Positions 1-5,502 of a stretch of 7,470 bases of DNA are shown here, piece after piece. This stretch comes from Streptomyces speibonae (GTDB taxonomy: Bacteria; Actinomycetota; Actinomycetes; Streptomycetales; Streptomycetaceae). The notes under the pieces were generated by a model. That model was given only the letters and a program-made list of their open reading frames with translations, ran no database searches and was not told the origin of the DNA. The DNA lies in the NCBI GenBank assembly GCA_000715605.1, contig KL568591.1, positions 15,108 through 22,577 on the forward strand. Direction: 5' to 3'. A program made the translations under genes and the position numbers. The number at the start of each line of letters is the position of its first letter. The first letter of the stretch is position 1.

Positions 1-1
1 C

Positions 2-244
2 TTCCAGCCGCTGGACGGCCGCTACCGCTGGTACGGACGACTGGAGGCGCACGAGGAGTTGTCCCGGATGGTGGGGGACCGCAGCGCCGGTGTGGTGCTG
101 CGGACGTCCGAGGGGAACGCGGCGGGCCGCATCACCGAACCCGACCTGTGGAACCGCTACCGGATCGAAGGCATGGGCGTGCCCCCGTTCCGAATTCCGT
201 TCACCATTGAAGAAGTTTCGGAAATCGGTACCTCCGGTCACTGA
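2..244 (+). CDS. DUF4873 domain protein, C-terminal part (5' end outside window)
   Basis: The reading frame is open from the first bases of the window to a TGA at 242-244, giving 80 visible residues. It begins FQPLDGRYRWYGRL and later has LRTSEG and PDLWNRYRIEGMGVPPF. This pattern (FQPxDGRYxWYGRL, then a PDxWxRYRxxGxGxPPF end) is what I recognise as DUF4873, a small actinobacterial domain found alone or fused to the C-terminus of flavin- or NAD(P)-dependent monooxygenases and often coded in aromatic-polyketide-type clusters. Its biochemical role is not established. Whether this is a stand-alone protein or the tail of a larger enzyme cannot be seen here. The last 20 codons use more AT-ending codons (ATT, GAA, GTT) than the rest. 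The next gene begins 62 bp downstream on the same strand with no clear promoter or terminator between, so the two are probably co-transcribed. Confidence 0.75.
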   Translation, partial: FQPLDGRYRWYGRLEAHEELSRMVGDRSAGVVLRTSEGNAAGRITEPDLWNRYRIEGMGVPPFRIPFTIEEVSEIGTSGH

Positions 245-306
245 AATCACGTCAGTAACAGCGTAAGAAGAAAGAACCGCACAGGACCCACGGAGGCCAC
301 CGGCAC

Positions 307-1074
307 ATGTGCTTCGACGAGGACGCCATTCCACCGGTACCGCAGATTCCGGATGCCGCGGTCGAGAGCCGCTATCTGGAATTGACCGCGGCCGACGGAA
401 ACACCTTCGCCGCATTCACCGCCGCCCCGGCGGGCGGTACGCGCACAGCGATCGTGATCCTGCCCGACGTGCGCGGCCTGTACGGGTTCTACACGGAGCT
501 GGCCAAACGCTTCGCGGAGAACGGCGTACGGGCGCTCGTCATCGACTACTACGGCCGCACGGCCGGCGCGGCCAGAAGGGAAAGCGATTTCCCCTATACC
601 GAGCACATGGCCAGGCTCACCCCGCGCCAGCTCTACGCCGATCTGAGCGCGGGCATCGCGCACCTGCGCTCCGAGGAGGGCGGCGCCGCGAGCGCCGTCC
701 TCACGGTCGGCTTCTGCATCGGTGGCCGGCTCGCCGTGATGGCCGCGGCCGGCCGCTCCGACCTGGCCGGCGTGATCGGCTTCTACTGCTGGCCGGCCGA
801 CGGTCCGGACGGTTCACCCGGTCCGACCAGCAGGGCGGCCGACCTGAAGGCACCGGTGCTGGCGTTGATGGCAGGGGAGGACCCGGGCATCCCGCCGGCC
901 CATGTGAAGGCGTTCGAGGAGGCCCTGGCCGAGGCGGGCGCCGACCACGAGGTCGTCACCTATCCCGGCACCCCGCACAGCTTCTTCGACGCCAAGCGGG
1001 ACGCCTACGCCGACGCCTCGGCGGACGCCTGGGACCGGGTGCTGCGGTTCGTGAACCGGGTCGGGGCGGGCTGA
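307..1074 (+). CDS. Dienelactone hydrolase family protein (alpha/beta hydrolase)
   Basis: This 255-residue protein matches the dienelactone hydrolase family in length and order of motifs. The nucleophile elbow is GFCIGG with Cys137, the acid is probably Asp192 (in AGEDPG) and the base is His224 (in GTPHSFFD), giving the Cys-Asp-His triad of the family. An ILPDVRG strand-turn near residues 51-57 occupies the place where classical dienelactone hydrolase has its Glu36 region; here the residue is Asp54, a common variation. There is no signal peptide, so it should be cytosolic. The ATG at 307 has GGAGG at 292-296, a slightly long 10-nt spacing. Family members hydrolyse lactones or esters; in secondary-metabolite clusters they are usually accessory tailoring enzymes. 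The true substrate cannot be inferred. It follows the DUF4873 gene and precedes a TetR gene on the same strand. Confidence 0.88.
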   Translation: MCFDEDAIPPVPQIPDAAVESRYLELTAADGNTFAAFTAAPAGGTRTAIVILPDVRGLYGFYTELAKRFAENGVRALVIDYYGRTAGAARRESDFPYTEHMARLTPRQLYADLSAGIAHLRSEEGGAASAVLTVGFCIGGRLAVMAAAGRSDLAGVIGFYCWPADGPDGSPGPTSRAADLKAPVLALMAGEDPGIPPAHVKAFEEALAEAGADHEVVTYPGTPHSFFDAKRDAYADASADAWDRVLRFVNRVGAG

Positions 1075-1095
1075 GCCCCGGTCCGGGCGCATGAC

Positions 1096-1116
1096 GCAGG
1101 TCGCAGGTCGCAGGAC
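1096..1116 (+). repeat. Three tandem heptamers in the hydrolase-TetR spacer
   Basis: Three abutting 7-bp units read GCAGGTC, GCAGGTC and GCAGGAC. They lie just downstream of the hydrolase stop and about 95 bp before the TetR start. The 7-bp period puts copies on different faces of the helix, unlike the 11-bp period of SARP sites, so this may be only a short simple repeat. A second small tandem repeat (GGGAAC twice, 1121-1132) follows immediately. Confidence 0.6.
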
Positions 1117-1133
1117 ATCAGGGAACGGGAACA

Positions 1134-1143
1134 CATACGTATG
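1134..1143. promoter_or_regulatory. Candidate TetR operator: perfect 10-bp palindrome
   Basis: CATACGTATG is a perfect palindrome 67 bp upstream of the TetR ATG. TetR-family repressors bind dyads of this kind and often repress their own gene. A possible -10 hexamer TAGCCT lies at 1163-1168, which would place the palindrome across the -35 region, a typical repressor position. No good -35 hexamer was found, so the promoter itself is uncertain and the operator role is inferred from position and symmetry only. Confidence 0.45.
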
Positions 1144-1210
1144 GAAGGAATGAAACTGCGTGTAGCCTGGAAGGCCAGCTCAATGCGGTCCGACCTCGGG
1201 AAGTGTGAAC

Positions 1211-1825
1211 ATGCCCACGACTCGTACGAGAACGCGTCCGACGCAGCGTGAGCGGTCCGACAGCACCATCGAGGAACTGCTGAGAGCCGCCCGCACGCTG
1301 TTCGCCGAACGCGGGTACAACGCGACCTCGCTGGATGCCGTCGTGGAGGCCGCCCACCTCACCAAGGGCGCCCTCTACCACCACTTCTCCGGCAAGCAGC
1401 ACCTCTTCAGAGCGGTGTACGAGCGCGAGCAGGCGCGGCTGTCCCACATCGTGGCCGAGGCCTACCTGGACGCGGAGCCGGACTCCTGGGAGGCGGTGTT
1501 CGTGGGTGCGAAGGCCTTCCTCGTGGAGGTCCTCGCACCCGACGTCCAGCGCATCAACCTGCTCGACGCCCCGGGCGCCCTCGGCACCGAGGAGATGCGC
1601 GAGATCAACTCGGGCTGCATGAAGATGATGGAGGAGGGGGTCCGGCGCGCCACCGAGAACGGGGACATCGCGCCGCACTCCGTGACCGCCCTCACCCACC
1701 TGCTGTACGGCGGCCTGTGCGAGACGGCGATGGCGGTCGCGCGCGCCGAGGACCAGCAGCAGGCCCTCGACGCGGGCATCACCGAACTGCGCGGTCTCTT
1801 CGACGCGCTGGCCACCGCACGCTGA
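1211..1825 (+). CDS. TetR/AcrR family transcriptional regulator
   Basis: The 204-residue protein has the normal TetR layout. After a basic N-terminal tail (TRTRTRPTQRER) come helices IEELLRAARTLFAERGY and the helix-turn-helix at about residues 38-60, ending in the diagnostic TKGALYHHFSGK. Residues 70-204 form the all-helical ligand and dimer domain, including INLLDAPGALG near 115-124. The ATG at 1211 is preferred because GGGAAG at 1198-1203 is 7 nt upstream; the in-frame GTG at 1205 would leave only 1 nt of spacing. It probably represses itself and perhaps the neighbouring hydrolase or a transporter outside the window, released by a small molecule such as the pathway product. It does not look like a gamma-butyrolactone receptor of the ArpA type, whose C-terminal domain differs. 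It converges on the SARP gene. Confidence 0.93.
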   Translation: MPTTRTRTRPTQRERSDSTIEELLRAARTLFAERGYNATSLDAVVEAAHLTKGALYHHFSGKQHLFRAVYEREQARLSHIVAEAYLDAEPDSWEAVFVGAKAFLVEVLAPDVQRINLLDAPGALGTEEMREINSGCMKMMEEGVRRATENGDIAPHSVTALTHLLYGGLCETAMAVARAEDQQQALDAGITELRGLFDALATAR

Positions 1826-1830
1826 GCGCG

Positions 1831-1917
1831 CGTGGCCGGGGCGAGAGGCGCCGCTCCGGTTCCCCGGCCACGGGCGGCGCCGCGGACGGTCCCGGCACCG
1901 TCGCGGCGCCGCCCGTG
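1831..1917. terminator. Overlapping hairpins, bidirectional terminator between TetR and SARP genes
   Basis: Two strong inverted repeats fill the 98-bp gap between the convergent genes. Hairpin A pairs 1831-1841 with 1862-1872 (11 bp, perfect). Hairpin B pairs 1869-1890 with 1897-1917 (about 21 bp with a single bulged base) around a 6-nt loop, CCCGGC. The two share 1869-1872, so they cannot form completely at once. Neither has a T-tract, as is common in Streptomyces. Hairpin B ends 6 nt from the SARP stop, and hairpin A begins 5 nt after the TetR stop. Confidence 0.8.
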
Positions 1918-1923
1918 ACGCGT

Positions 1924-3501
1924 TCAGCACCCCCTGGCCGCCATTGCCTCCGCGAGGTCGGCCAAGGGCAGCCAGGGCCGCACCAGCGCCTGTTCCGCGG
2001 CCACGCTGAGCGCCCGCGGAGTGCCGCCGCACAGCTCGACGATCCGGGCGACGGCCCCGGGCTCCTGCTCGACGCGGCGCTCTCCGAGGATGCCGGAGAG
2101 CATCCGCTGGGCCTGCTGGATGCTGAGCTCGCGCAGTCCCACGGTGCGCAGCGGGCCGATCCCGGCGAGGCGGGCGGCGTCGCGCGTGGTGACCAGGAGG
2201 GCTCCGGCGGACGGGCCGGGCAGCAGCGCCTTCAGCTGCTCCGCCGAGGCGAGGTCGTCGAGCACGACGAGGATCCGCAGGTCCTTCAGGATGTTCCGGG
2301 CGAAACCCGCCGCGTCCCTCTCGCCCTGCGGCACGGTCACCCCGAGGCTGCGCAGCACGAAGCGCAGCACGTCGTCCCCCGAGGGAACCCGCTCCCGCTG
2401 CGGCACGACCGCGCGGACCCGCCGGCCCGGCTCGGTCCGCGCCCGCGGGGCGGACGCGCTCGCCACCAGCTCGGCGCACGCCTCCCGCACGCCGCTGCCG
2501 CTGCCGTGCAGGTCCACGAAGATCTGCCCGTCCGGGAAGCGGTGCGCCACCCGGTGCGCCCACTGGACCGCCAGGGCCGTCTTGCCGATGCCCGCGGGCC
2601 CTTCGATGACCCTGATGACCGGCCTGCCGTCCGCGGCGGTGACGGACCCGTCGAACATCGCCAGTTCCTGCTCCCGCCCCACACAGCGGATACCCCGCGG
2701 CAGCTGGCGCGGGACGGTCGGAGCGGCGTCGACGGACGGTCCGGAGGCGTCCGGAGCGGGCTCGGCACGCAGGATCCGGGCGTGCAGCGCCTTGGTCTGC
2801 TGGGCCGGGTCCACTCCCAGCCGGTCAGCGAGCCGGCGGCGCAGCGCCTCGTACGCCTCGATGGCCTCGGCGCGGCGACCGAGGCCGTGCAGCCCGGTCA
2901 TGAGGTTGCGGATGACCAGTTCGTTGTCCGGGTGCTGGTCGGCCAGCGCGTACAGCTCGTCGAGGAGTTCGGCGCGGCCGCCGAGCCGCAGCTCGCCCTC
3001 GTGGCACTCCACCAGTGCCGACAGCCGTTCCCGTTCGAGCAGCCGCCGGGTCCGCTCGGCCCACTCCCCCGCGATCCCGCCGAGGGGCCTGCCGCGCCAG
3101 ACGCCGAGCGCCTCGCGGAACAGCCGCACGGCGGTGCGGGTGTCCGCCCCCGCGGCCCGGGCCCTGGCCACGGTCCGGCGGAAGCGGTGCAGGTCGACCG
3201 CGTCGGCCTCGACCTCCAGCACGTACCCGCCGTGCCGTCGGCGCAGTGTGGTCCCCGGTCCGCTTCCGGTGTTCTCCAGGACACCGCGCAGCCGCGATAT
3301 ATAGGAGTGCACCATGTTCCGCGCCGACTGCGGGGGTTCGGCCCCCCATGTCCAGTCGATCAGCTCGTCGGGCATGACGACTTCATTCGCGCTCACCGCG
3401 AGCATCGCGAAGATGCAGCGCTGCTTGGCCTGACCTAAATCGATGTGCTTTTCCGTGTCGGCCCGGTACTCCACAGGCCCCAACAACTGAACAAGGACCA
3501 C
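1924..3501 (-). CDS. SARP-family activator with AfsR-type NTPase module, TTA codon
   Basis: The 525-residue protein has an OmpR-like DNA-binding domain at about 1-100 (QLLGPVEY at the start, wing RRHGGYVLEVE), a bacterial transcriptional activation domain at about 103-250 (DLHRF to LGVDPAQQTKALHARIL) and an NB-ARC-type module at about 272-505. The module shows Walker A GPAGIGKT (301-308), Walker B LVVLDD (411-416), LLVTTRD (435-441) and GGTPRAL (492-498). It stops soon after, so the winged-helix and TPR parts of full AfsR-like proteins are absent. SARPs activate secondary-metabolite clusters by binding direct repeats. The GTG at 3501 is chosen because GGGGGAG lies 9 nt upstream and the domain begins directly; longer in-frame starts would overlap the divergent gene. 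Leu22 is a TTA codon (3436-3438), suggesting bldA control, and residue 68 uses the rare ATA codon. About 30 extra residues (339-374) interrupt the module. Confidence 0.92.
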   Translation of the reverse strand: MVLVQLLGPVEYRADTEKHIDLGQAKQRCIFAMLAVSANEVVMPDELIDWTWGAEPPQSARNMVHSYISRLRGVLENTGSGPGTTLRRRHGGYVLEVEADAVDLHRFRRTVARARAAGADTRTAVRLFREALGVWRGRPLGGIAGEWAERTRRLLERERLSALVECHEGELRLGGRAELLDELYALADQHPDNELVIRNLMTGLHGLGRRAEAIEAYEALRRRLADRLGVDPAQQTKALHARILRAEPAPDASGPSVDAAPTVPRQLPRGIRCVGREQELAMFDGSVTAADGRPVIRVIEGPAGIGKTALAVQWAHRVAHRFPDGQIFVDLHGSGSGVREACAELVASASAPRARTEPGRRVRAVVPQRERVPSGDDVLRFVLRSLGVTVPQGERDAAGFARNILKDLRILVVLDDLASAEQLKALLPGPSAGALLVTTRDAARLAGIGPLRTVGLRELSIQQAQRMLSGILGERRVEQEPGAVARIVELCGGTPRALSVAAEQALVRPWLPLADLAEAMAARGC

Positions 3502-3722
3502 GCTTGCCCACTCCCCCGTGTGCGCGCTGGTTCGGATCTCTGTGCCACCGATACAACCGGCTTCGTGCTCGTGAATGAAGCCCGTAGCGATGTGGCATTT
3601 CTCTATTTTCCCTGAACGGTACCCGCAGCCGGCCCGGCCGCCGAATGCATCCGTCAAGGTTTCCCGCACCGAGCCCGTCGAGTGTGAGCGCTGCGACAAC
3701 CACCTCGTACGCGGGAGATGAT
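3502..3722. promoter_or_regulatory. Divergent SARP/sigma-factor promoter region
   Basis: This 221-bp spacer separates the divergent SARP (minus) and sigma-factor (plus) genes and must hold both promoters unless they are read from elsewhere. The 3540-3620 part is clearly richer in AT than its surroundings. TATTTT at 3604-3609 fits a plus-strand TANNNT -10, but no matching -35 is present. A short inverted repeat GGCTTC/GAAGCC at 3559-3582 is the only other symmetry seen. No convincing SARP heptamer repeats with 11-bp spacing were found. Confidence 0.5.
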
Positions 3723-4265
3723 GTGACGCACGCTCTGTCCCACCCCTGCACGGAGAAGGAAAGGCTCCGGCGCCGCTGGAATCTGGTACTGGCCGAGCGC
3801 GAGCGCCTGCTCCGGCTGGCCACGAGCCGGCTGGGCCGCACCACGGACGCCGAGGACTGCGTCCAGGAGGCGATGATCCGGGCGGTGACGTTCGACGCAC
3901 TGGACGAGTCCCGGGTCGCCGCACTGCTCACCACCATCACGCTGCGCCTGTGCGTGGACCATCAGCGCGGCACCCAGCGCGACCGCCGGCTGGCCCACCG
4001 GGTCCAGGTGCTGCGCACCTCCCGCCCGGACACCGGCTCGGAGGTCGAGCACCGGGTCTGCGAACGGGCCGCGGGTGCCTGGCTGCTGACCCAGATGACC
4101 GGCCTCGGCGAACGCGAGCGCGACGTGCTGCTGTCCCGGGCTCGCGGTCTGAGCACCGCCGAGACGGCGAACGCCCTGGAGATCACCTACAAGTCGGCCG
4201 AGAGCGCCTTCACCCGGGCCCGCAGCCGCATGCGCGTCCTGTACCACGAGGAGATGGCCCGCTGA
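3723..4265 (+). CDS. Sigma-70 family (ECF-like) RNA polymerase sigma factor
   Basis: The 180-residue protein has only the two sigma domains expected of an ECF-size factor. Region 2 lies at about 25-95 with RLATSRLGRTTDAEDCVQEA, the usual DAEDxVQE signature, followed by LLTTITLRLCVDHQR. Region 4 lies at about 128-172 (LGERERDVLLSRARGLSTAE, then a recognition-helix segment SAESAFTRARSRMR). Such factors direct RNA polymerase to a specific promoter set. No anti-sigma gene is adjacent. The GTG at 3723 is chosen because GGGAG at 3713-3717 is 5 nt upstream; an in-frame ATG at 3645 would add 26 residues of low-complexity sequence and has no ribosome site. The gene is divergent from the SARP gene, so the two may regulate each other or share a shared control region. 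It converges on the YigZ gene. A LuxR-type regulator is less likely because region 2 is well formed. Confidence 0.85.
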   Translation: MTHALSHPCTEKERLRRRWNLVLAERERLLRLATSRLGRTTDAEDCVQEAMIRAVTFDALDESRVAALLTTITLRLCVDHQRGTQRDRRLAHRVQVLRTSRPDTGSEVEHRVCERAAGAWLLTQMTGLGERERDVLLSRARGLSTAETANALEITYKSAESAFTRARSRMRVLYHEEMAR

Positions 4266-4292
4266 CGCCTCCGCGAGCGGGGTCAGGCGTCG
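4263..4292. terminator. Small hairpin across the convergent sigma-factor and YigZ stops
   Basis: GACGCCT (4264-4270) pairs with AGGCGTC (4285-4291), a 7-bp stem, and the loop holds a smaller inverted element, CCGCGAGCGG. The stem includes parts of the stop codons of both convergent genes, which are only 17 bp apart, so it may end transcription in both directions. There is no T-tract and the stem is modest. Confidence 0.4.
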
Positions 4293-4909
4293 CCGTACGC
4301 CTCCCCGCCGAGCTCGAATCCGGCCGTCCCCGCGGTGACGTCGGCGAGCCAGGCGCGGAAGGCGGGCACATCGGCGTCCGGGAGGCCGATCCGGAGGGTG
4401 ACCTTCTCGCCGTAGTGCACCTCGCGCACGTCGCGTCCGGTGGCGCGCAGGTCGTTCTCGACCTTGCCGGCCCGCTGGTGGTCGACGGTCACGGTGGCCA
4501 GCCGGAAGCGGCGCCGGGTGAGGGTGCCGACGGCGTCCAGGGCCTCGCCGACGGCGCCCCCGTAGGCCCGGATCAGGCCGCCCGCGCCGAGTTTGACGCC
4601 GCCGAAGTAGCGCGTGACGACGGCGACGACGTACCGCATGTCACGCCGCAGGAGCATCTGCAGCATGGGGACGCCGGCGGTGCCGCCGGGTTCACCGTCG
4701 TCGCTCGCCTTCTGGACCGAGGCGTCGGCGCCGATGACGTAGGCCCAGCAGTTGTGGGTGGCGTCGGCGTGTTCCTTGCGGACGGCGGCGATGAACTCCT
4801 GCGCCTCCCGCTCGCTGCCCGCCGGGGCGAGGGCGCACAGGAAGCGGGAGCGGTTGACCTCGGTCTCGTGCACACCCGCGCGGGCGACGGTGCGGTACTC
4901 GTCCTGCAT
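4283..4909 (-). CDS. YigZ/IMPACT family protein (UPF0029)
   Basis: At 208 residues the protein has the usual length of the bacterial YigZ family. The N-terminal IMPACT domain spans about 1-125 and shows the family blocks NRSRFLC (19-25), THNCWAYVIG (51-60), SDDGEPGGTAG (69-79) and VTRYFGGVKLGAGGLIRAYG (98-117). The remaining 80 residues form the smaller C-terminal DUF1949-like domain, including KVTLRIGLPDADVPAFRAWL. The family is widespread and cytosolic; eukaryotic IMPACT regulates the kinase GCN2, while the bacterial role is undefined and may involve nucleic-acid or translation factor binding. The ATG at 4909 has only a weak AGG 8 nt upstream. It is the last gene of a minus-strand set after the CysRS-like and SixA-like genes, 41 bp behind the latter, and is probably co-transcribed. 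Confidence 0.92.
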   Translation of the reverse strand: MQDEYRTVARAGVHETEVNRSRFLCALAPAGSEREAQEFIAAVRKEHADATHNCWAYVIGADASVQKASDDGEPGGTAGVPMLQMLLRRDMRYVVAVVTRYFGGVKLGAGGLIRAYGGAVGEALDAVGTLTRRRFRLATVTVDHQRAGKVENDLRATGRDVREVHYGEKVTLRIGLPDADVPAFRAWLADVTAGTAGFELGGEAYGDA

Positions 4910-4950
4910 CCGGCCAGCCTATGCGCCGCCGCGCCGGCGTGATGCCGGGG

Positions 4951-5502
4951 CTAGGGCCCGTCGTGGGCGGTGGCGCGGGGGACGGTCAGGGAGGTGAGCA
5001 GGGCGGTGCCCGGGGTGAGGTCGCGCCAGCGGGGGCCGCGCCAGGACAGGACGGCGATGGCGGAGGTGGGGAACTTCACGCGGACGCGGTCCAGGGTGTC
5101 GTCGAGTCCGTCGGAGGCCAGGGTCAGGACGAGGTCCTCGAGTCCCGGGTTGTGTCCGACCAGGAGCAGCGTCGCGACCCGGGCCGGCGCCTCGTGGATC
5201 ACGTCCAGCAGCTCGGGGACGCCGGCGTGGTACAGGCGCGGGTCGTACCGGACCGGCGGTGGTGTGCCCCAGAGGGCGGCGGCCAGTTCCCAGGTGCGGC
5301 GGGCGCGTACCGCGGTGGAGCACAGCGCGAGCCCGGGCAGGGTGCCGGCGTCGGCGAGCACCCGTCCGGCGACCGGCGCGTCCCGGACGCCGCGCGGGGC
5401 GAGGGGCCGTTCGTGGTCCGTGACGCCTTCCGGGCGGGCGGACTTGGCGTGGCGCAGGACCACCAGACGGCGCAGGGGGCCGGCGCCGGCGCGCTCGATC
5501 AT
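4951..5502 (-). CDS. SixA-like histidine phosphatase family protein
   Basis: The 183-residue protein belongs to the histidine phosphatase (phosphoglycerate mutase-like) superfamily in its short SixA form. The phosphate pocket has LRHAKS with the nucleophile His18, Arg67 in CSTAVRARRT, and the second catalytic histidine His117 in LLLVGHNPGLEDLV. LAPRGVRDA (34-42) matches the conserved LTxxGxxxA block after the nucleophile. SixA in E. coli removes phosphate from phosphohistidine on signalling proteins; the substrate of the actinobacterial versions is not known. No signal peptide is visible. Its ATG overlaps the stop of the upstream CysRS-like gene in an ATGA, implying translational coupling, and the YigZ gene follows after 41 bp. 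There is no independent ribosome site. Confidence 0.9.
   Translation of the reverse strand: MIERAGAGPLRRLVVLRHAKSARPEGVTDHERPLAPRGVRDAPVAGRVLADAGTLPGLALCSTAVRARRTWELAAALWGTPPPVRYDPRLYHAGVPELLDVIHEAPARVATLLLVGHNPGLEDLVLTLASDGLDDTLDRVRVKFPTSAIAVLSWRGPRWRDLTPGTALLTSLTVPRATAHDGP

Noticed and set aside
252..300. SARP-like direct repeats before the hydrolase gene
   Set aside because: The two 7-mers at 7+4+7 spacing share too few bases to be a repeat.
1205..1210. GTG at 1205 as the TetR start
   Set aside because: The only ribosome-site-like sequence ends 1 nt before it; ATG at 1211 has proper spacing.
1118..2563. Long minus-strand open frame spanning the TetR gene and part of the SARP
   Set aside because: It is an Arg/Gly/Ala-rich shadow frame across two well-supported genes, a common artefact at this GC content.
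1717..3438. Long plus-strand open frames antisense to the SARP gene
   Set aside because: Their translation shows no recognisable domain, and codon bias fits the SARP strand; they also cross the terminator region.
3654..3684. SARP-type heptamer repeats (TCAAGGT, TCGAGTG) before the sigma factor
   Set aside because: The two units are 24 bp apart, not 11 or 22, and no third copy is present.
3645..3722. ATG at 3645 as the sigma-factor start
   Set aside because: No Shine-Dalgarno sequence precedes it and the added 26 residues are low-complexity; GTG at 3723 has GGGAG upstream.
3502..3924. Upstream extension of the SARP frame on the minus strand (to 666 residues)
   Set aside because: The extra 141 residues resemble no SARP, overlap the divergent sigma-factor gene and have no ribosome site, while GTG at 3501 has one and begins exactly at the domain.
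4934..4948. CCGGC/GCCGG hairpin between the SixA-like and YigZ genes
   Set aside because: Only 5 bp with no T-tract, which is expected by chance in DNA of this composition.
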